Part shown: piece by piece, positions 56,701-63,830 of the stretch
How the letters are laid out: each line of letters opens with the position of its first letter
Numbering within the stretch: the first letter of the stretch is position 1
Assembly (NCBI RefSeq): GCF_000003605.2
Contig: NW_003154741.1
Location: 71,744 to 135,743, forward strand
Length of the DNA stretch: 64,000 nt
Direction of reading: 5' to 3'
Source: Saccoglossus kowalevskii
Taxonomy: Eukaryota; Hemichordata; Enteropneusta; Harrimaniidae
The notes under the pieces: model-generated
Told to the model about the DNA's origin: nothing
The model's input: only the letters and a program-made list of their open reading frames with translations
Databases searched by the model: none
Made by a program: the position numbers and the translations under genes

Positions 56701-59700
56701 GTGTATTCCACAATACATAACAGTATGGAATTAATGTCAATATTTTTGTTTATACATGTGTTTACTTCTAGCACCTAATATAGACTATGCATTGCCAACT
56801 AAGAATGACAGACAAAAATGGGAGTCATACATTGCAAGGGAAATAATCAACCCATTACATGAGGTAGGTCTTTACGTACATTAGGTAATAGAGTGACTAT
56901 GGTGATTAATCCCGTTTTGTTTAGTTAAAATAATTTGTACTTGTTTCTACAATTGGCAGAATGTTGAAATGGAATTGAAGGAAGCACATAAGCTGATAAG
57001 TGATACATCTGAAGGTAATAAACAAGTAAATTTTAAACACCTAATTGTGAATATCCTTCCAAATATATCTATTGTATTTTAATAAACACAACAAATGCTA
57101 ACAACTTGATATTTTTACAACAGATAAGCAGTTATTAGAGCAAGAAATATATGAATTGGATCATACTCCAACTTCAGATTTAAGTCAATCTGTTTACAAG
57201 ATCCCAGAGTTATGGCGTTACATTCCAGGATTTTCTTTAGAAAATATTGGTGTGATGTTGCAAATGGCACAGACAAGAGATAGCAAAGCTGAATCAACAA
57301 ACCCTATACTATGCAAATTTATTAATGAAGTATGTATCAATCTCGATTTTTTTACGCCTAATGTAAATTTGAACGGATTTCATTGTCATAAACTTATGCT
57401 TTGTTTATGTATAGGAGTGTCGTCTACGTGCTGTCCAATATCTTCCTGACATCATTGACCTGTACAAAGAATTGAAGAGCATGTTTCATCTGCGCATTTC
57501 AACAAAAGAAGCTGATGACCAAACAATTTCTGAATTTCTTGACACATTAAACGGTAAACACTGGATTGATGTCATTGCTAGTCGTGTCATTTTCTTTTTT
57601 CTCGTTTGTCAATTTATTTATAACATAATGCCCAAAGCTGGTTGAAATTATTCATATTCAATATTTTTGTTGTTTGCAGTTAAAACTGAGATGACAAAAA
57701 ATGTAAACAGCTTTTTCAGGGCATGGACTTTATTAAAACAGTACATCTTCAGTAACACACTTGGTAATGTAAATCATTTGTTTCTTAGTAAATTATTAGC
57801 TAATGCATTGGTCATGATGACACAGTTTGTGTGCGATTGTATGAAATTATTCAGTGCATAAGTTATTCAGTGCATAAGCCTATACTGTGACACATAAATT
57901 ATGCATGGAATACATGATATCCTTATATGTCAGTATTCCCTAGTGCAAACAAATGTAAATAATGTGTCGTACTTTAATGCACTTGATTATCTTATTTCTA
58001 GGACGACCATTGCCGCGTAATTATCACACTGAAAACATATCTCTGGAAAACGCACCTCTATCTATGTTGATACCATCACGAAGGGGAAGAGGAGTATGTT
58101 TCCTATCCTTGGTTGACGCTTTGGTTACTGTACACAATAGTTTTCTTGGCTACTGTACTTCGATTAATCCCTCCTTGGTGAGGTATGTATGGATATGTTA
58201 TTGCGGTCCAGTCACAATATTACCGTATATAATTAATATTGCACTAATCGTAACACCAAATAAAAAAAATTATATTGAGTTGAAGGAAACCTAGTCTATC
58301 AATATTATTTCATGAGCTATATTTATTATTTTATATTTAGTTCAGAGAAAACTGACCTGACCAGCGTCACATCAGCACATATTGTTGCCTATGACTACAG
58401 AAAAGATTTAGAGCCATTAATAATGTCACATTGTGATTACGAAGTGGTTGCAGAGGAACAAGCAAAAATGCGATGTGACTTCGCTGCGTTGGAAAGACAA
58501 CTTGTTGTTAGATACATCCAGGGAAAATGTAAAATCATGGAAAAGGTAAATACATTATCATTCTAATCACGTGCATGTAACGTACAGTAACTATATTATT
58601 GTACATTGTAGAATACACGTTATTTATGTTGTTTTTTCAACGTATCATTATGCTAGAATCTGGAGTTCACTTACATTAACGAGGTATGCGGAAATACCAC
58701 CTTTGCTAGAGTACGCCAGTTGATTCCACAGGTATGTAATACACATGGTATTTTCATTTATTAACCTTACTGCAATATATATTTTGTATATTTGAGAAGT
58801 ACATGGTTTTGCTGTAGCCATATTCATGTCTGGGACTACATGATGCCTTTACAATCGTCTTTTTAAATCGTTATAATGGCGTAAACCAGGCTCAGTCAAA
58901 CACAAGCACCTGCATAGCTTAACCAAGGTTCTCGCAAAATCGCATCCGTTAATGAATGAATCTCGGTGGGATTAACCTATTCATTGGTTCTATGGCACAC
59001 TCTCACAGGGTATATAGGGGTTGCCCCTTTTGGGTTTTCAGCCTAAGGTATGATTTGAACTAGGGTCTACCGATAATGCGTGTTATGCAAAAAGCACTAC
59101 ACTACAGTGACTGGTAATGATGCACTGAGGCAAGTTACGGTACAACTGTATTACAATAAACGTTTGCCAAAATTGTTTTTGTGTTTACATTTTTGTGTAG
59201 TTACCCATCTCACTTGAAGTACAACGCCTTATTATACGTGAATGTCGACTCGAGCATAGGTTACCCGAAATCAGAAGCTCCTTAGCAGCCATTGATACCG
59301 CAATTGGATTTCTGAAGTCATTTGGTGGAAATAAAGATGTCCCCATTCATAAATACTTACAAGATGTTCTGTTGTTTAAAGAACAAGGAATAACTGTGGA
59401 ACAGGTATGCTACTGGACACCTAATGAAATAGATCACTGTTAATGGAAAGTGAAGTTAAACCCTGTATACGCCCGTAGAAGTTAATTGATTTACGCCAGT
59501 TCACATAACGTATTTTCACAGGTGAAAATAAGCTGTACATTAGAGCATATTCTGTCAATCTGGCAAGTACTCTCTGTAGAAAGAGTTAACCAGCAGATGA
59601 TTGCAAGTCAGGCAAGCCAGGTAAATGACCAACTACACAATGAGTGTATAATGAGTACAAATGTATACGGCAATTACATTTACTAATTATCTAGTAGTTG

Positions 59701-60789
59701 CGAATAAGTCGAAAAGACTTTTGTTCACAATTTTAAACTGAATATGTTGTTGTTCTAGTATCAATAAAGAATTTCCCAACTTGTAGTGCTCAATCCTAAT
59801 AAATTAATTGTCTTCACTATGGTGAAGTAATATACTATTCATATACACGCTTCTGTGAAAACATGATGTAAATGGGTAGAAGCAATATCAGTTAAATCGA
59901 AAACTGTTTAACTAAGTAGTCGTTCGTCGCCTCTGATAAAGTATTGTTTTTAAAAGTATATATGTCATTGATGGACGATTACAGATCACAACGATATCGA
60001 CGCTTTTAGAATTATTCTAGTCAGTCATTTACGTCACAGAAGCACCCGCAGCTGGGAGGAGTATTGTAGTTGTATTTAACTGAATGATTTTAATTTCAAC
60101 AGTATACCGATGTCTTTGACGATGTTGGTGATCAATTCAAAGAGCCACTACCCACTGGGATAAATGTGTCAAATTTTATATCGGACACAGACATTTATAT
60201 CTTGGTTTATGAACTATTCGAATTTATTAAGTTGGAAATCTCTGATGACAAACAAACTGATATTCAACCTGAAGATCCGTAAGTTCTAAAACAAACTTCA
60301 CTTTTCTACAATTAAGGATAGTAGATTACTTTGTAAATATATTCAGATTTTTAAAATTTTTTGTGAGGAAACGCGCTGTCATTATTCAAATGAGTAAGAT
60401 TGCACGTGAGTTCTTGCACACGTTGGTGTAATTCATTTGCCAGTGAGCAACATTGTGACATTGAGCACAGCAATGGTTAGCGTGTAAAGTAGACTCTATA
60501 TTGAGGTACGGTAATGTACGGATTAAATAATCAACACTGAAGAACACTATTCGATGTAGCGGCTACCGGCTACCGGATATACGTTGGGGTGGGTGTAAGC
60601 AGCATAGTAACACTTTTTTCAATGTTATTCAACAGGCTAGCAGGTCGTTTTGAAAACTTCTGTGAAGAAAAGAACATTGAAATCCCGAGCGTTGATCGTT
60701 TTCCTTATGACATTGTGATGAAGCACGTCACCGAGCTGTGGCATAAAATCAACAAACACCACACATGCCTGGAGAAAAGGAATCTGTAG
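15386..60789 (+). CDS. RNF213: RNF213-like giant AAA+ ATPase / E3 ubiquitin ligase, whole gene (about 83 exons)
   Basis: One split coding region. Nearly every predicted exon ends at a GT donor and starts after an AG acceptor, and codon phases chain from exon to exon without a stop, except one uncertain junction near 23.5 kb. The joined product of about 5,100 residues matches the RNF213 family in order: CBM20-like region, stalk, six AAA units, RING, RZ finger, C-terminal domain. Diagnostic motifs are GDTGTGKT with VLFFDETN (AAA3), GKPGSSKS with VVLLDEVGLAEDSPKMP (AAA4), and NGHPYAIGECG (RZ). RNF213 is a cytosolic E3 ligase with a dynein-like ATPase core, known in vertebrates for antimicrobial ubiquitylation including of LPS. 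The stop codon is at 60787-60789. The true start is unsure: an in-frame ATG at 15386 exists, but a good acceptor at 15421-15422 suggests upstream exons not found here. Whether it is the RNF213 orthologue or one of several paralogues cannot be told from one locus. Confidence 0.95.
15423..15641 (+). CDS. RNF213: Exon 1 (first recognised): death-effector-domain-like segment
   Basis: The exon runs from the acceptor TTTTGTCATCTAG (ends 15422) to the donor at 15642. It encodes about 73 residues with the segments TDLLHFLDEKCLFHHENL, LMDHVLEKLNKE and ALEILHTFKENQRK. This resembles helices 3-6 of a death effector domain: an amphipathic helix ending in a hydrophobic-rich LHFLDEK stretch, an 'ENL' turn, a Leu-rich helix, then a last helix with LEILHTF. 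Helices 1-2 would have to come from an upstream exon that I could not find, or the protein starts at the in-frame ATG at 15386 with a truncated fold. The exon ends in phase 1 and the next begins in the matching phase, which supports its being joined to the RNF213 body. A death fold is not part of vertebrate RNF213. The assignment is by pattern only. Confidence 0.55.
16058..16327 (+). CDS. RNF213: Exon 2: unrecognised N-terminal module
   Basis: The exon lies between the acceptor TTTGTTTTAG (ends 16057) and a strong donor G|GTAGGT at 16328. An alternative in-frame acceptor at 16029-16030 would add nine residues. It encodes about 90 residues beginning KEYESFMVHFPNG, with an alternating hydrophobic pattern (IRHILVTGIKINQGLVVKLN) that suggests beta strands, and ending in a Trp/Tyr/Phe-rich stretch (YYEKWKLECFYFNTG). 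I do not recognise the fold. It sits between the death-fold-like exon and the CBM20-like exons and shares phase with both, so it is inferred to be part of the same protein. Confidence 0.7.
16586..16636 (+). repeat. Tandem repeat, 19 bp unit, about 2.7 copies
   Basis: ATTGTATGTACACCAACAT occurs twice in full (16599-16617, 16618-16636), preceded by a partial copy at 16586-16598. It lies in the intron between exons 2 and 3. Confidence 0.8.
17921..19042 (+). CDS. RNF213: Exons 3-5: CBM20-like region of the N-terminal arm
   Basis: Exons are 17921-18074, 18287-18468 and 18762-19042 (an alternative start for the second is 18293). The first opens with VNFNVLILKSNF and the second carries DGYYKLNGTMKIEQCYLK followed by CQYYYVLKND and REYIHTT. 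The series of strands followed by a tyrosine-rich 'YYYVLKND' segment matches the carbohydrate-binding CBM20-like region near the RNF213 N terminus, in which a 'YKYV' strand precedes an 'EYIY' strand. The third exon opens EIWVYNDVIHPATPG and continues into the helical arm (CERAMLAMLPNW). In vertebrates this region helps recruit RNF213 to glycogen or lipid-droplet surfaces; that role is inferred here. A (TTTTG)n run at about 18487-18512 lies just past the second donor. Confidence 0.85.
18487..18512 (+). repeat. (TTTTG)n pentanucleotide microsatellite
   Basis: About five units directly downstream of the donor at 18469, at the start of the intron after exon 4. Confidence 0.9.
19149..24028 (+). 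CDS. RNF213: Exons 6-15: helical N-arm / stalk
   Basis: Exons are 19149-19369, 19572-19781, 20461-20677, 20771-20847, 21326-21608, 22268-22354, 22468-22581, 22766-22937, 23315 to about 23467/23496, and 23735-24028. The product is mainly helical: KIIQFFEDKLNHFDENKEL, then FSLPLLHCVTYSSK and DLHWWGLSGLD, typical of the RNF213 stalk. No catalytic motif is expected here. Phases chain cleanly up to the exon starting 23315. Its end is unsure: the donor at 23497 leaves phase 0, but the next exon at 23735 needs phase 1. A donor at 23468, or a small exon in 23559-23604, would resolve it. The intron before 23735 carries 62 nt of pure TA repeat. Confidence 0.85.
20100..20345 (+). other. GC-richer, purine-rich island in intron 7
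   Basis: The intron 19782-20460 contains a stretch (GGGCGCTCTCC, GAGTTAGGACAG, GGGAGAGTCGGAG, GGGTCGAAGACCGAG) unlike the AT-rich introns around it. Upstream, at about 20058, is TATATAATCACAG. The arrangement recalls the leader of an LTR retrotransposon, but no domain or repeat pair was seen. Confidence 0.3.
23643..23704. repeat. TA dinucleotide microsatellite, 31 units
   Basis: A pure (TA)31 tract, 62 nt, ends 30 nt before the acceptor of exon 23735-24028. It lies in the part of the gene where the exon chain is least certain. Confidence 0.98.
24148..27238 (+). CDS. RNF213: Exons 16-20: stalk and linker before the AAA ring, with a UBA-like patch
   Basis: Exons are 24148-24761, 25002-25158, 25403-25614, 25816-26157 and 26370-27238. 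The last, 869 nt, is the longest in the gene. Long helical segments dominate (LYLGDIKNALEKLKNQLKSS, IRQFINLIYQWVDKHDIPK). The motif NLNHFTSKQLCFLRKEL at about 26625-26675 is a strong RNF213 family signature, corresponding to the 'LNHFT' element before AAA1 in vertebrates. Near 27000-27090 the protein reads ERIAKAAFQATGGDIESGEQW, which resembles the second half of a UBA domain. The exon ends with a Ser/Asp-rich linker and an AG|GTGAAT donor at 27239. All five exons chain in phase. Confidence 0.92.
27323..30980 (+). CDS. RNF213: Exons 21-30: AAA1 and AAA2 units
   Basis: Exons are 27323-27432, 27654-27755, 27926-28032, 28125-28263, 28399-28576, 28667-28907, 29241-29372, 29486-29579, 30443-30614 and 30812-30980. 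AAA1 lacks a Walker A; its QVLLCSGKTTKEE and RLYSLVFADRLPF segments match the family. AAA2 begins HCLRIVTSSRPGLGKTLA, with P-loop residues G-L-G-K-T at about 28701-28715. Its first glycine is replaced by Ser, as in vertebrate RNF213. The Walker B equivalent is weak (SDLCLIEIT, exon 29241-29372). The unit ends with the signature YCGVENPSWTHIHIFVKFLN and LRLFVVTFMAIQAK. By family knowledge AAA2 holds a nucleotide but is not the main hydrolytic site. The donor at 30981 opens the intron that contains the DIRS-like element. Confidence 0.95.
31353..32090 (-). pseudogene. DIRS-like tyrosine recombinase remnant
   Basis: Upstream pieces in several frames (SHQASSGHNKNDILLRIHG and neighbours) match the N-terminal half of DIRS recombinases. 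The clearest part is 31610-31353: GLDPNSYSGHSFCRGGASF, then GDWRSQAYLLYMESS. This is the C-terminal catalytic block, H-x-x-R followed by G-D-W and the nucleophile Tyr. The Arg of H-x-x-R is replaced by Cys (TGT; family usually CGN), a change expected from CpG decay, so the recombinase is dead even where the frame is open. Stops and frameshifts separate the parts. Confidence 0.8.
32124..33460 (-). pseudogene. DIRS-like reverse transcriptase / RNase H remnant, RT core deleted
   Basis: The frame 33460-32645 starts with a Ser/Thr-rich spacer and ends with the RT lead-in (NHTSALHFAEHVESFF, PPLSFPLITSPL). A second frame (32688-32194) holds RT motifs YPTVDSMLDRI, LLYKRDLSRAYRQ and DYHLLGYS. Directly after this the sequence, in another frame, is already RNase H (INAFELLAVVISLKLW), continuing in frame 32378-32124 with LWAVHIPGRSNVADAPSRSH, the typical RNase H end. 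The RT palm with its Tyr/Phe-x-Asp-Asp box is missing between the two. The element therefore cannot encode a working RT. Confidence 0.82.
33467..34544 (-). pseudogene. DIRS-like gag (ORF1) remnant
   Basis: Three broken minus-strand frames (34544-34179, 34116-33784, 33787-33467) give a gag-like series. The first has a coiled-coil-like segment (ILQCRKQSLLARITKQKLQA) after an acidic patch (SDGDEDDQAE). The second is helical (LSLEQFLQGYTLLLQ). The third carries a Cys/His cluster (VCTAFNEKGSC, CKFKHICNHC, NHSEKDC), like the zinc-binding tail of gag proteins in DIRS and related elements. Frameshifts separate the parts. The function would be capsid-like packaging of the element RNA, now lost. Confidence 0.7.
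34841..40619 (+). CDS. RNF213: Exons 31-39: AAA3 ATPase unit (active Walker A and B)
   Basis: Exons are 34841-34947, 35867-36061, 37124-37246, 37752-37869, 38728-39034, 39158-39291, 39391-39477, 39837-40118 and 40456-40619. The first resumes in phase 0 straight after the retrotransposon (FQLKQKWESR). Next come HPYIYFNQDG, then the Walker A VVIMGDTGTGKTRMVKFLC (about 37764-37820) and Walker B NVLFFDETNSCEA (about 38812-38850), followed by FVAACNPYRKHG and the ESAGLGF motif. The segment LVYRVHPLPGRMMPFIWDFG matches the family closely. The later exons carry RCLIFAIGVCYHASL. AAA3 is one of the two catalytic ATPase modules in RNF213, and all key residues are present. Exon 39837-40118 includes an acidic, low-conservation insert (PESRDHEDVD) that looks like a flexible loop. 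Confidence 0.97.
41507..46254 (+). CDS. RNF213: Exons 40-49: AAA4 ATPase unit (active) and degenerate AAA5
   Basis: Exons are 41507-41729, 41887-42057, 42324-42502, 42824-42946, 43052-43214, 43328-43398, 43669-43819, 44119-44226, 45755-45840 and 46066-46254. AAA4 has Walker A IPLFIIGKPGSSKSLA and Walker B VVLLDEVGLAEDSPKMPLK, followed by KKVGFIGLSNWPLDPAKMNR, all nearly identical to vertebrate RNF213. YFGLRDFY and LIKMVHTF follow. AAA5 starts at NRYLLLMTKNN and lacks a P-loop. It contains ENVYESLYDVMNQ, RLGLGTHRF and LIVVAEKDTALKKYP, then PLMNRLEKHYL, a long-conserved block. The last donor, AAG|GTGCTA at 46255, is weak but gives phase 2, which the next acceptor needs. The 1.5 kb intron 44227-45754 contains a LINE fragment. 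Confidence 0.97.
43420..43630 (+). repeat. G/T-rich low-complexity tract in intron 45
   Basis: This is a strand-asymmetric run built from TTGATTGATTGG, GGTTGGT and TCGGTTG-like words, poor in A and C on the + strand. The TTGATTGATTG word recurs at about 43437 and 43576. It probably grew by slippage. Confidence 0.6.
44591..44806 (-). mobile_element. LINE (CR1/L2/Jockey-like) reverse transcriptase C-terminal fragment in intron 47
   Basis: The minus-strand peptide contains IVHALVESRLHYCDSSLYGI followed by ISKLKRVQ. This matches the post-RT segment of many non-LTR retrotransposons ('ALVTSRLDYCNSLLYGL ... LQRVQN'). Only about 70 residues remain and the downstream 'AARLV' part is lost. The fragment sits antisense in the 1.5 kb intron between exons 44119-44226 and 45755-45840. 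It is a dead 5'-truncated copy, and the exact clade cannot be told from so little. Confidence 0.65.
46577..51913 (+). CDS. RNF213: Exons 50-59: AAA6-like region and linker to the E3 module
   Basis: Exons are 46577-46733, 47859-48044, 48241-48371, 48476-48942, 49446-49916, 50026-50195, 50291-50482, 51027-51220, 51433-51538 and 51816-51913. The exon at 47859 has HCTTPDSVIRYV; the donor TTTTTG|GTAGGA at 48045 is preferred over the one at 48013, because only the first keeps the phase of VTTHGRLLSDSSS in the next exon. Exon 48476-48942 contains WYSIHIDDVN, which matches the conserved 'SVHIDDL' segment. Exon 49446-49916 has SFRCALENRLIEVVAPLQ and LPFSWLIFKQLE. Exon 50291-50482 has LAHIHIAYHRIKERL. 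Later exons are helical linker. No ATPase motif is seen, as expected for AAA6 and the hinge. Confidence 0.93.
52484..52669 (+). CDS. RNF213: Exon 60: RING finger with atypical ligand spacing
   Basis: The exon lies between the acceptor TATTCCACAG and the donor CTCAG|GTTTGA and carries a zinc-ligand series: HCAC, then 12 residues, RCGHVCCSRC, 13 residues, RCPVSTC. The middle half (C-x-H-x2-C-x2-C) is canonical. The first pair is C-x-C (or H-x2-C if His opens it), and the last pair is C-x4-C instead of C-x2-C. Vertebrate RNF213 has a standard C3HC4 RING at this place. In RNF213 the RING is not strictly needed for ligase activity, which tolerates such drift; that is family knowledge. Frame and phase fit both neighbouring exons. 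Confidence 0.9.
52808..55189 (+). CDS. RNF213: Exons 61-68: E3 shell between RING and RZ finger
   Basis: Exons are 52808-53056, 53227-53347, 53555-53953, 54118-54237, 54342-54425, 54592-54636, 54767-54943 and 55114-55189. The first has RRRLTNFFLEFLNMFY and PVVRSYILQLLLRYR, matching the 'P-V-I-R-S-x-I-L-K-L-L-L' block after the vertebrate RING. The large exon 53555-53953 is helical (VKYLNNVALIRHAMVF). Exon 54592-54636 is only 45 nt but keeps phase 0. The block ends LLPTMPDDDLYDV and ELQWY, directly leading into the RZ finger as in vertebrates. It is a scaffold region with no catalytic motif of its own. Confidence 0.93.
55764..55896 (+). CDS. RNF213: Exon 69: RZ zinc finger (ligase-critical)
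   Basis: The finger reads KCRNGHPYAIGECGKPW, then TGECNICGVVIGGQQH, giving the C-x3-H, C and C-x2-C ligand set plus the invariant IGG of RZ fingers (shared by RNF213 and ZNFX1). In vertebrate RNF213 this finger is needed for ubiquitin transfer, including to LPS; all its ligands are intact here. The preceding exon ends in Trp-Tyr, so the junction gives W-Y-K-C-R-N-G-H, matching the vertebrate order. I placed the donor at 55897 (GTATGT) rather than 55895, because only that leaves phase 2 for the next exon starting 56106. A small in-frame exon (55994-56039) was considered and left out. Confidence 0.93.
56106..60789 (+). CDS. RNF213: Exons 70-83: C-terminal domain and stop
   Basis: Exons are 56106-56262, 56380-56563, 56772-56863, 56960-57014, 57124-57329, 57415-57553, 57680-57763, 58002-58182, 58341-58545, 58657-58731, 59201-59404, 59522-59620, 60103-60278 and 60636-60789. 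The start (KRKLNGHILGNASERK) matches the 'TGHVLGNPQRR' element after the RZ finger. Further family landmarks are FLTHSALLIG, LWRYIPGFS, MLIPSRRGRGVCFLSLVDAL, LEPLIMSHCDYEV, LERQLVVRYIQGK and RLPEIRSSLAAIDTAIGFLK. The last exon ends CLEKRNL-stop (TAG, 60787-60789). In vertebrates this domain shapes the E3 module and carries several disease-associated positions. Intron 58732-59200 holds a tRNA-derived SINE. Confidence 0.95.
58865..59116 (-). mobile_element. tRNA-Val-derived SINE in intron 79
   Basis: On the minus strand, 59116 to about 59047 reads like a valine tRNA: GTAGTGTAGTG (D arm and A box), CATAACACGC (anticodon loop with AAC), then CCCTAGTTCAAATC (T arm and B box). The rest, down to about 58865, is a non-tRNA body including AACGGATGCGATTTTGCGAG. 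The tRNA head plus unrelated body is the structure of a SINE. It sits between exons 58657-58731 and 59201-59404, antisense to the gene. The 3' end and any poly(A) or LINE-like tail are not clear. Confidence 0.6.
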
Positions 60790-61990
60790 AATTATGTAAA
60801 CTGTACTGGCATTTCAATTACATAATTCTACTAGCTATTCCATTATATCGTTTATAACGTTGATTAATTATGTATTCGAACATACACATAATCCTATCGG
60901 AATGTTAATCTATGTATTTGTTATTCACGCACATATAATTATATAATCCAGATAATTAGAACGTGTATTTGACCACCAAGTAATCAGTATATTTGTTAAC
61001 AATGAAAAGACGAAAATATATTGTCGGTATTATATAAAGATATTTGCCAAAACAATGTGACAATAATGTGATTAATCATTTAATTAATGTTCAATCATTC
61101 TATTATAGTCGATTACTAAAACAAGTTAATCAAAGCAATAACAAACTTAAACTCATTGTTTTTTTAGATATGTTTGAAAGCTCCTCAATATTATATTTTT
61201 AAGATGTGTGTGTTTTTGGCTTATGTTCGTTTGAATTTTGAATAGAAAATATTATATTTTAAAAGTATTTAGTTTTTGTGTAGGTGGTGGGCAGCGTCAT
61301 TTTGATTGAGGAGACAACAAAACACGATGTATGACGAATTTTGTTTAATACATAGAAAGTTTTCAATATATGATATATTAAATAACTGACAAGTAACAAG
61401 TGACATAATATTAATTACAGGCACACATATGCAACATTAATTACATATGCAACACGAAATTAGAACATTATTATACATGCGCAATCAAATTGATATTTGG
61501 TATGATTTCACGGATTTGATATCTGGTATACCTCGTATATACTTTTTCTTTTTTTATATACAGCTTTCTGAAACGTGGGTCACTGTTCCATGAACACCTA
61601 TTACCGCCAGTTTCACAATGAATCCGGGGGGAGTAAGATTCTATCAATTTCACGCAGTTTCATCCTTATACACATATCTAGATTTGGCTTTGAAATTTGT
61701 ACTTAGGTTACAAATGCATGCTGGGAACTAAATCATAAAGATAATAATGGCTTGAAAAAATGAATGAGAGCAATATGTGTTCATGAATGCTGAAAGTACG
61801 AAACAAATATATGGGATAAACATAAAAAATCGGATATTATCGATTCGTTTCTGAAATACCCTTTCCACATTTGGTTATTCTGGAACTTATTTGATAAAAC
61901 AATATGAAGTTCAACAATCCCGATTTTCTCCCTTGCACACGGGATTTATATTCATTGGTGCTTCCCTTCAATGAGAAACTATATACAGAT
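60790..61990 (+). other. 3' flank of the RNF213-like gene; no canonical poly(A) signal
   Basis: This is AT-rich sequence after the stop codon with no open frame worth calling. I see no AATAAA before about 61.4 kb. A variant TATAAA at about 61032 followed by GT-containing sequence, and a TG-rich run at about 61204-61220 after an AT-rich stretch, are the likeliest 3' processing regions. Nothing else is recognised up to the repeat that starts at 61991. Confidence 0.35.
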
Positions 61991-63640
61991 AAACAGATAG
62001 AAACAATCCAGTATATCTCTATTCTATAATGTTATTATGTTTAATATATCTACAAGCTTATCTCACATTACTCTCATCAAATGTTCTATCTCTGGATATA
62101 TAGCAATGCCAATGGTGGTCAATATTAACAAACTGATGTACATTGGATTTGTCTACATAAATGCTTATCTATCAAATCATTAATTGTACTTAACTGAGTC
62201 AATAAATTATTAAATGCATTATAACAGTATTTTATTATATCGTTTGGATGCAGATGGATATATGCATTTGATAAGCTGTTGGGGGTACAACTCACAAAAC
62301 ACTACCTTCATGTATTTACATTGACTATGACCATTGTCCACTGCTGTTTTGGCCCCTGGCAATTAATAAGTCGAGTGACAAATAACACTGGGAACTGATA
62401 GGCAGTTTGTCAACCTCTATAACAACTGCTAACCAGGAATATTGCCAAGATGAGCGATGACCTGACCTGCTCTTACCCTGGATTGGAATTGAGTCATTAG
62501 GACTTATGTGGTTGCACATTAATATGCAACCCAATCACTGTCCTGGATGGTACTATCAACGTGACTTGGGAAAATATAAGCATTGGCTTCACCCCTTCGC
62601 CTCATCGCCATTAGATCATTATATACCGTTCTGGTTGGCAAGAACCGATCGTTCGCACTTGAAAATAAAATAACGGCGTTGTTCGCTGCTGTTGTTTGTA
62701 CGTGTGCATGTTAATAAAACCACGTATAGGGAATGTTATCGCAGTAGATATTGAGTCTGTGTTTGCTCAGCGAGCGACACTTTCACAAGCAGGTAGGCAG
62801 AAATAAATATATGACGTCATAGTGCGTCGGCGTATAAAGAGCTGTATGGTGTACGTGCAATGAACTAACCATAATTACACATTTTCCCCTTCCACACAAC
62901 TTTATTGGAAAAAAAACGGAATTTGTTTAAAGTTGCTATGCCTATACACAATTTTTCAGTCACCGTAGCAAATTGGAAATAACCAAAATGAAATTGCATT
63001 TCATATTACAATTCAATGGTGTCCACAATAATCGATAAACGCAGCCATAATTGACATCATTTGGCCCGCACGCTAGATCTATCACACGAGTGTATCTACT
63101 TTAAACCGGACATACCATGGGTGACAAGAGATAGAAAATAAATTACAGTAATTTCATAATTACAATTACAAACTGAATGCCGAAACGGTGCGCACAACAG
63201 AAGAATGTGCATAATATGTCAATTACTAGCTAACTAATTACGAATTGCCATTATTAATATTATTATGGTGATATGATGTCGGTTCCAAAGAATCTATCAA
63301 TAGCTGGTTAGAATCACTTTGTAAATATTCAGAGCAAAATAGTAATTGGCTAATCCATTCGCAGAGATTCACACCCACAAAATGACACGATAAGGTAAAT
63401 TTATTTAAATTAATAAATACTATTAATATGTTCGCCTTCATTTGACCCAATGGTAATAATCATAACACCTACAAGCTGTGTTTGTAATGATTATTAAATA
63501 GAAATGCAGTTATTACAGCACAGAGATCACCTGTGCTTGTTGTATTTTATATCTGTTTCTTCAAACTTTCGTGAACCATTTTTTAAAAGTGGGTTAAAAG
63601 TGCCCCATACAATAATTGCTTATTATACTGGTCATGATTA
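61991..63640 (+). repeat. Right copy of the direct repeat, with about 0.8 kb inserted sequence
   Basis: Same order and orientation as the left-edge copy: first block 61991 to about 62550, second block from 63474. The intervening 62.56-63.47 kb is mostly absent from the left copy and includes the CRE/TATA site. The copies bracket the whole RNF213-like gene. Confidence 0.75.
62812..62840 (+). promoter_or_regulatory. CRE palindrome and TATA box
   Basis: TGACGTCA (62812-62819) is a perfect CRE/ATF palindrome, followed 13 bp later by TATAAAGA (62833-62840). The spacing fits a core promoter on the + strand. It lies in the segment that is mostly absent from the left copy of the flanking repeat. It could belong to a gene beyond the window, or to a mobile element. 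Confidence 0.35.
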
Positions 63641-63727
63641 CATCTCGGAAAATCGTCGCATAAAGATGGTGCAATTTAAAAAAGGATTATTGCGATGTGA
63701 TAAATATATCATAATTGCAGTGTGATA

Positions 63728-63830
63728 ATATGAGGTTAATACAAGACTACCCTAAAGTATGCACGAAGATAGTACAGCGGGAGTATCGACCGATGCGCAG
63801 CGGATGTCGATGCGACGGCGTACTGTCTGC
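63728..63830. mobile_element. Second, partial copy of the MITE-like element
   Basis: This copy shares AATATGAGGTTA, AAAGTATGCACGAAGA and GCGCAGCGGATGTCGATGCG with the element at 14996-15142. The right arm is not preserved: the sequence runs into GTGATCGGCGAC, which also occurs at about 1120 in the left-edge repeat. Confidence 0.6.
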
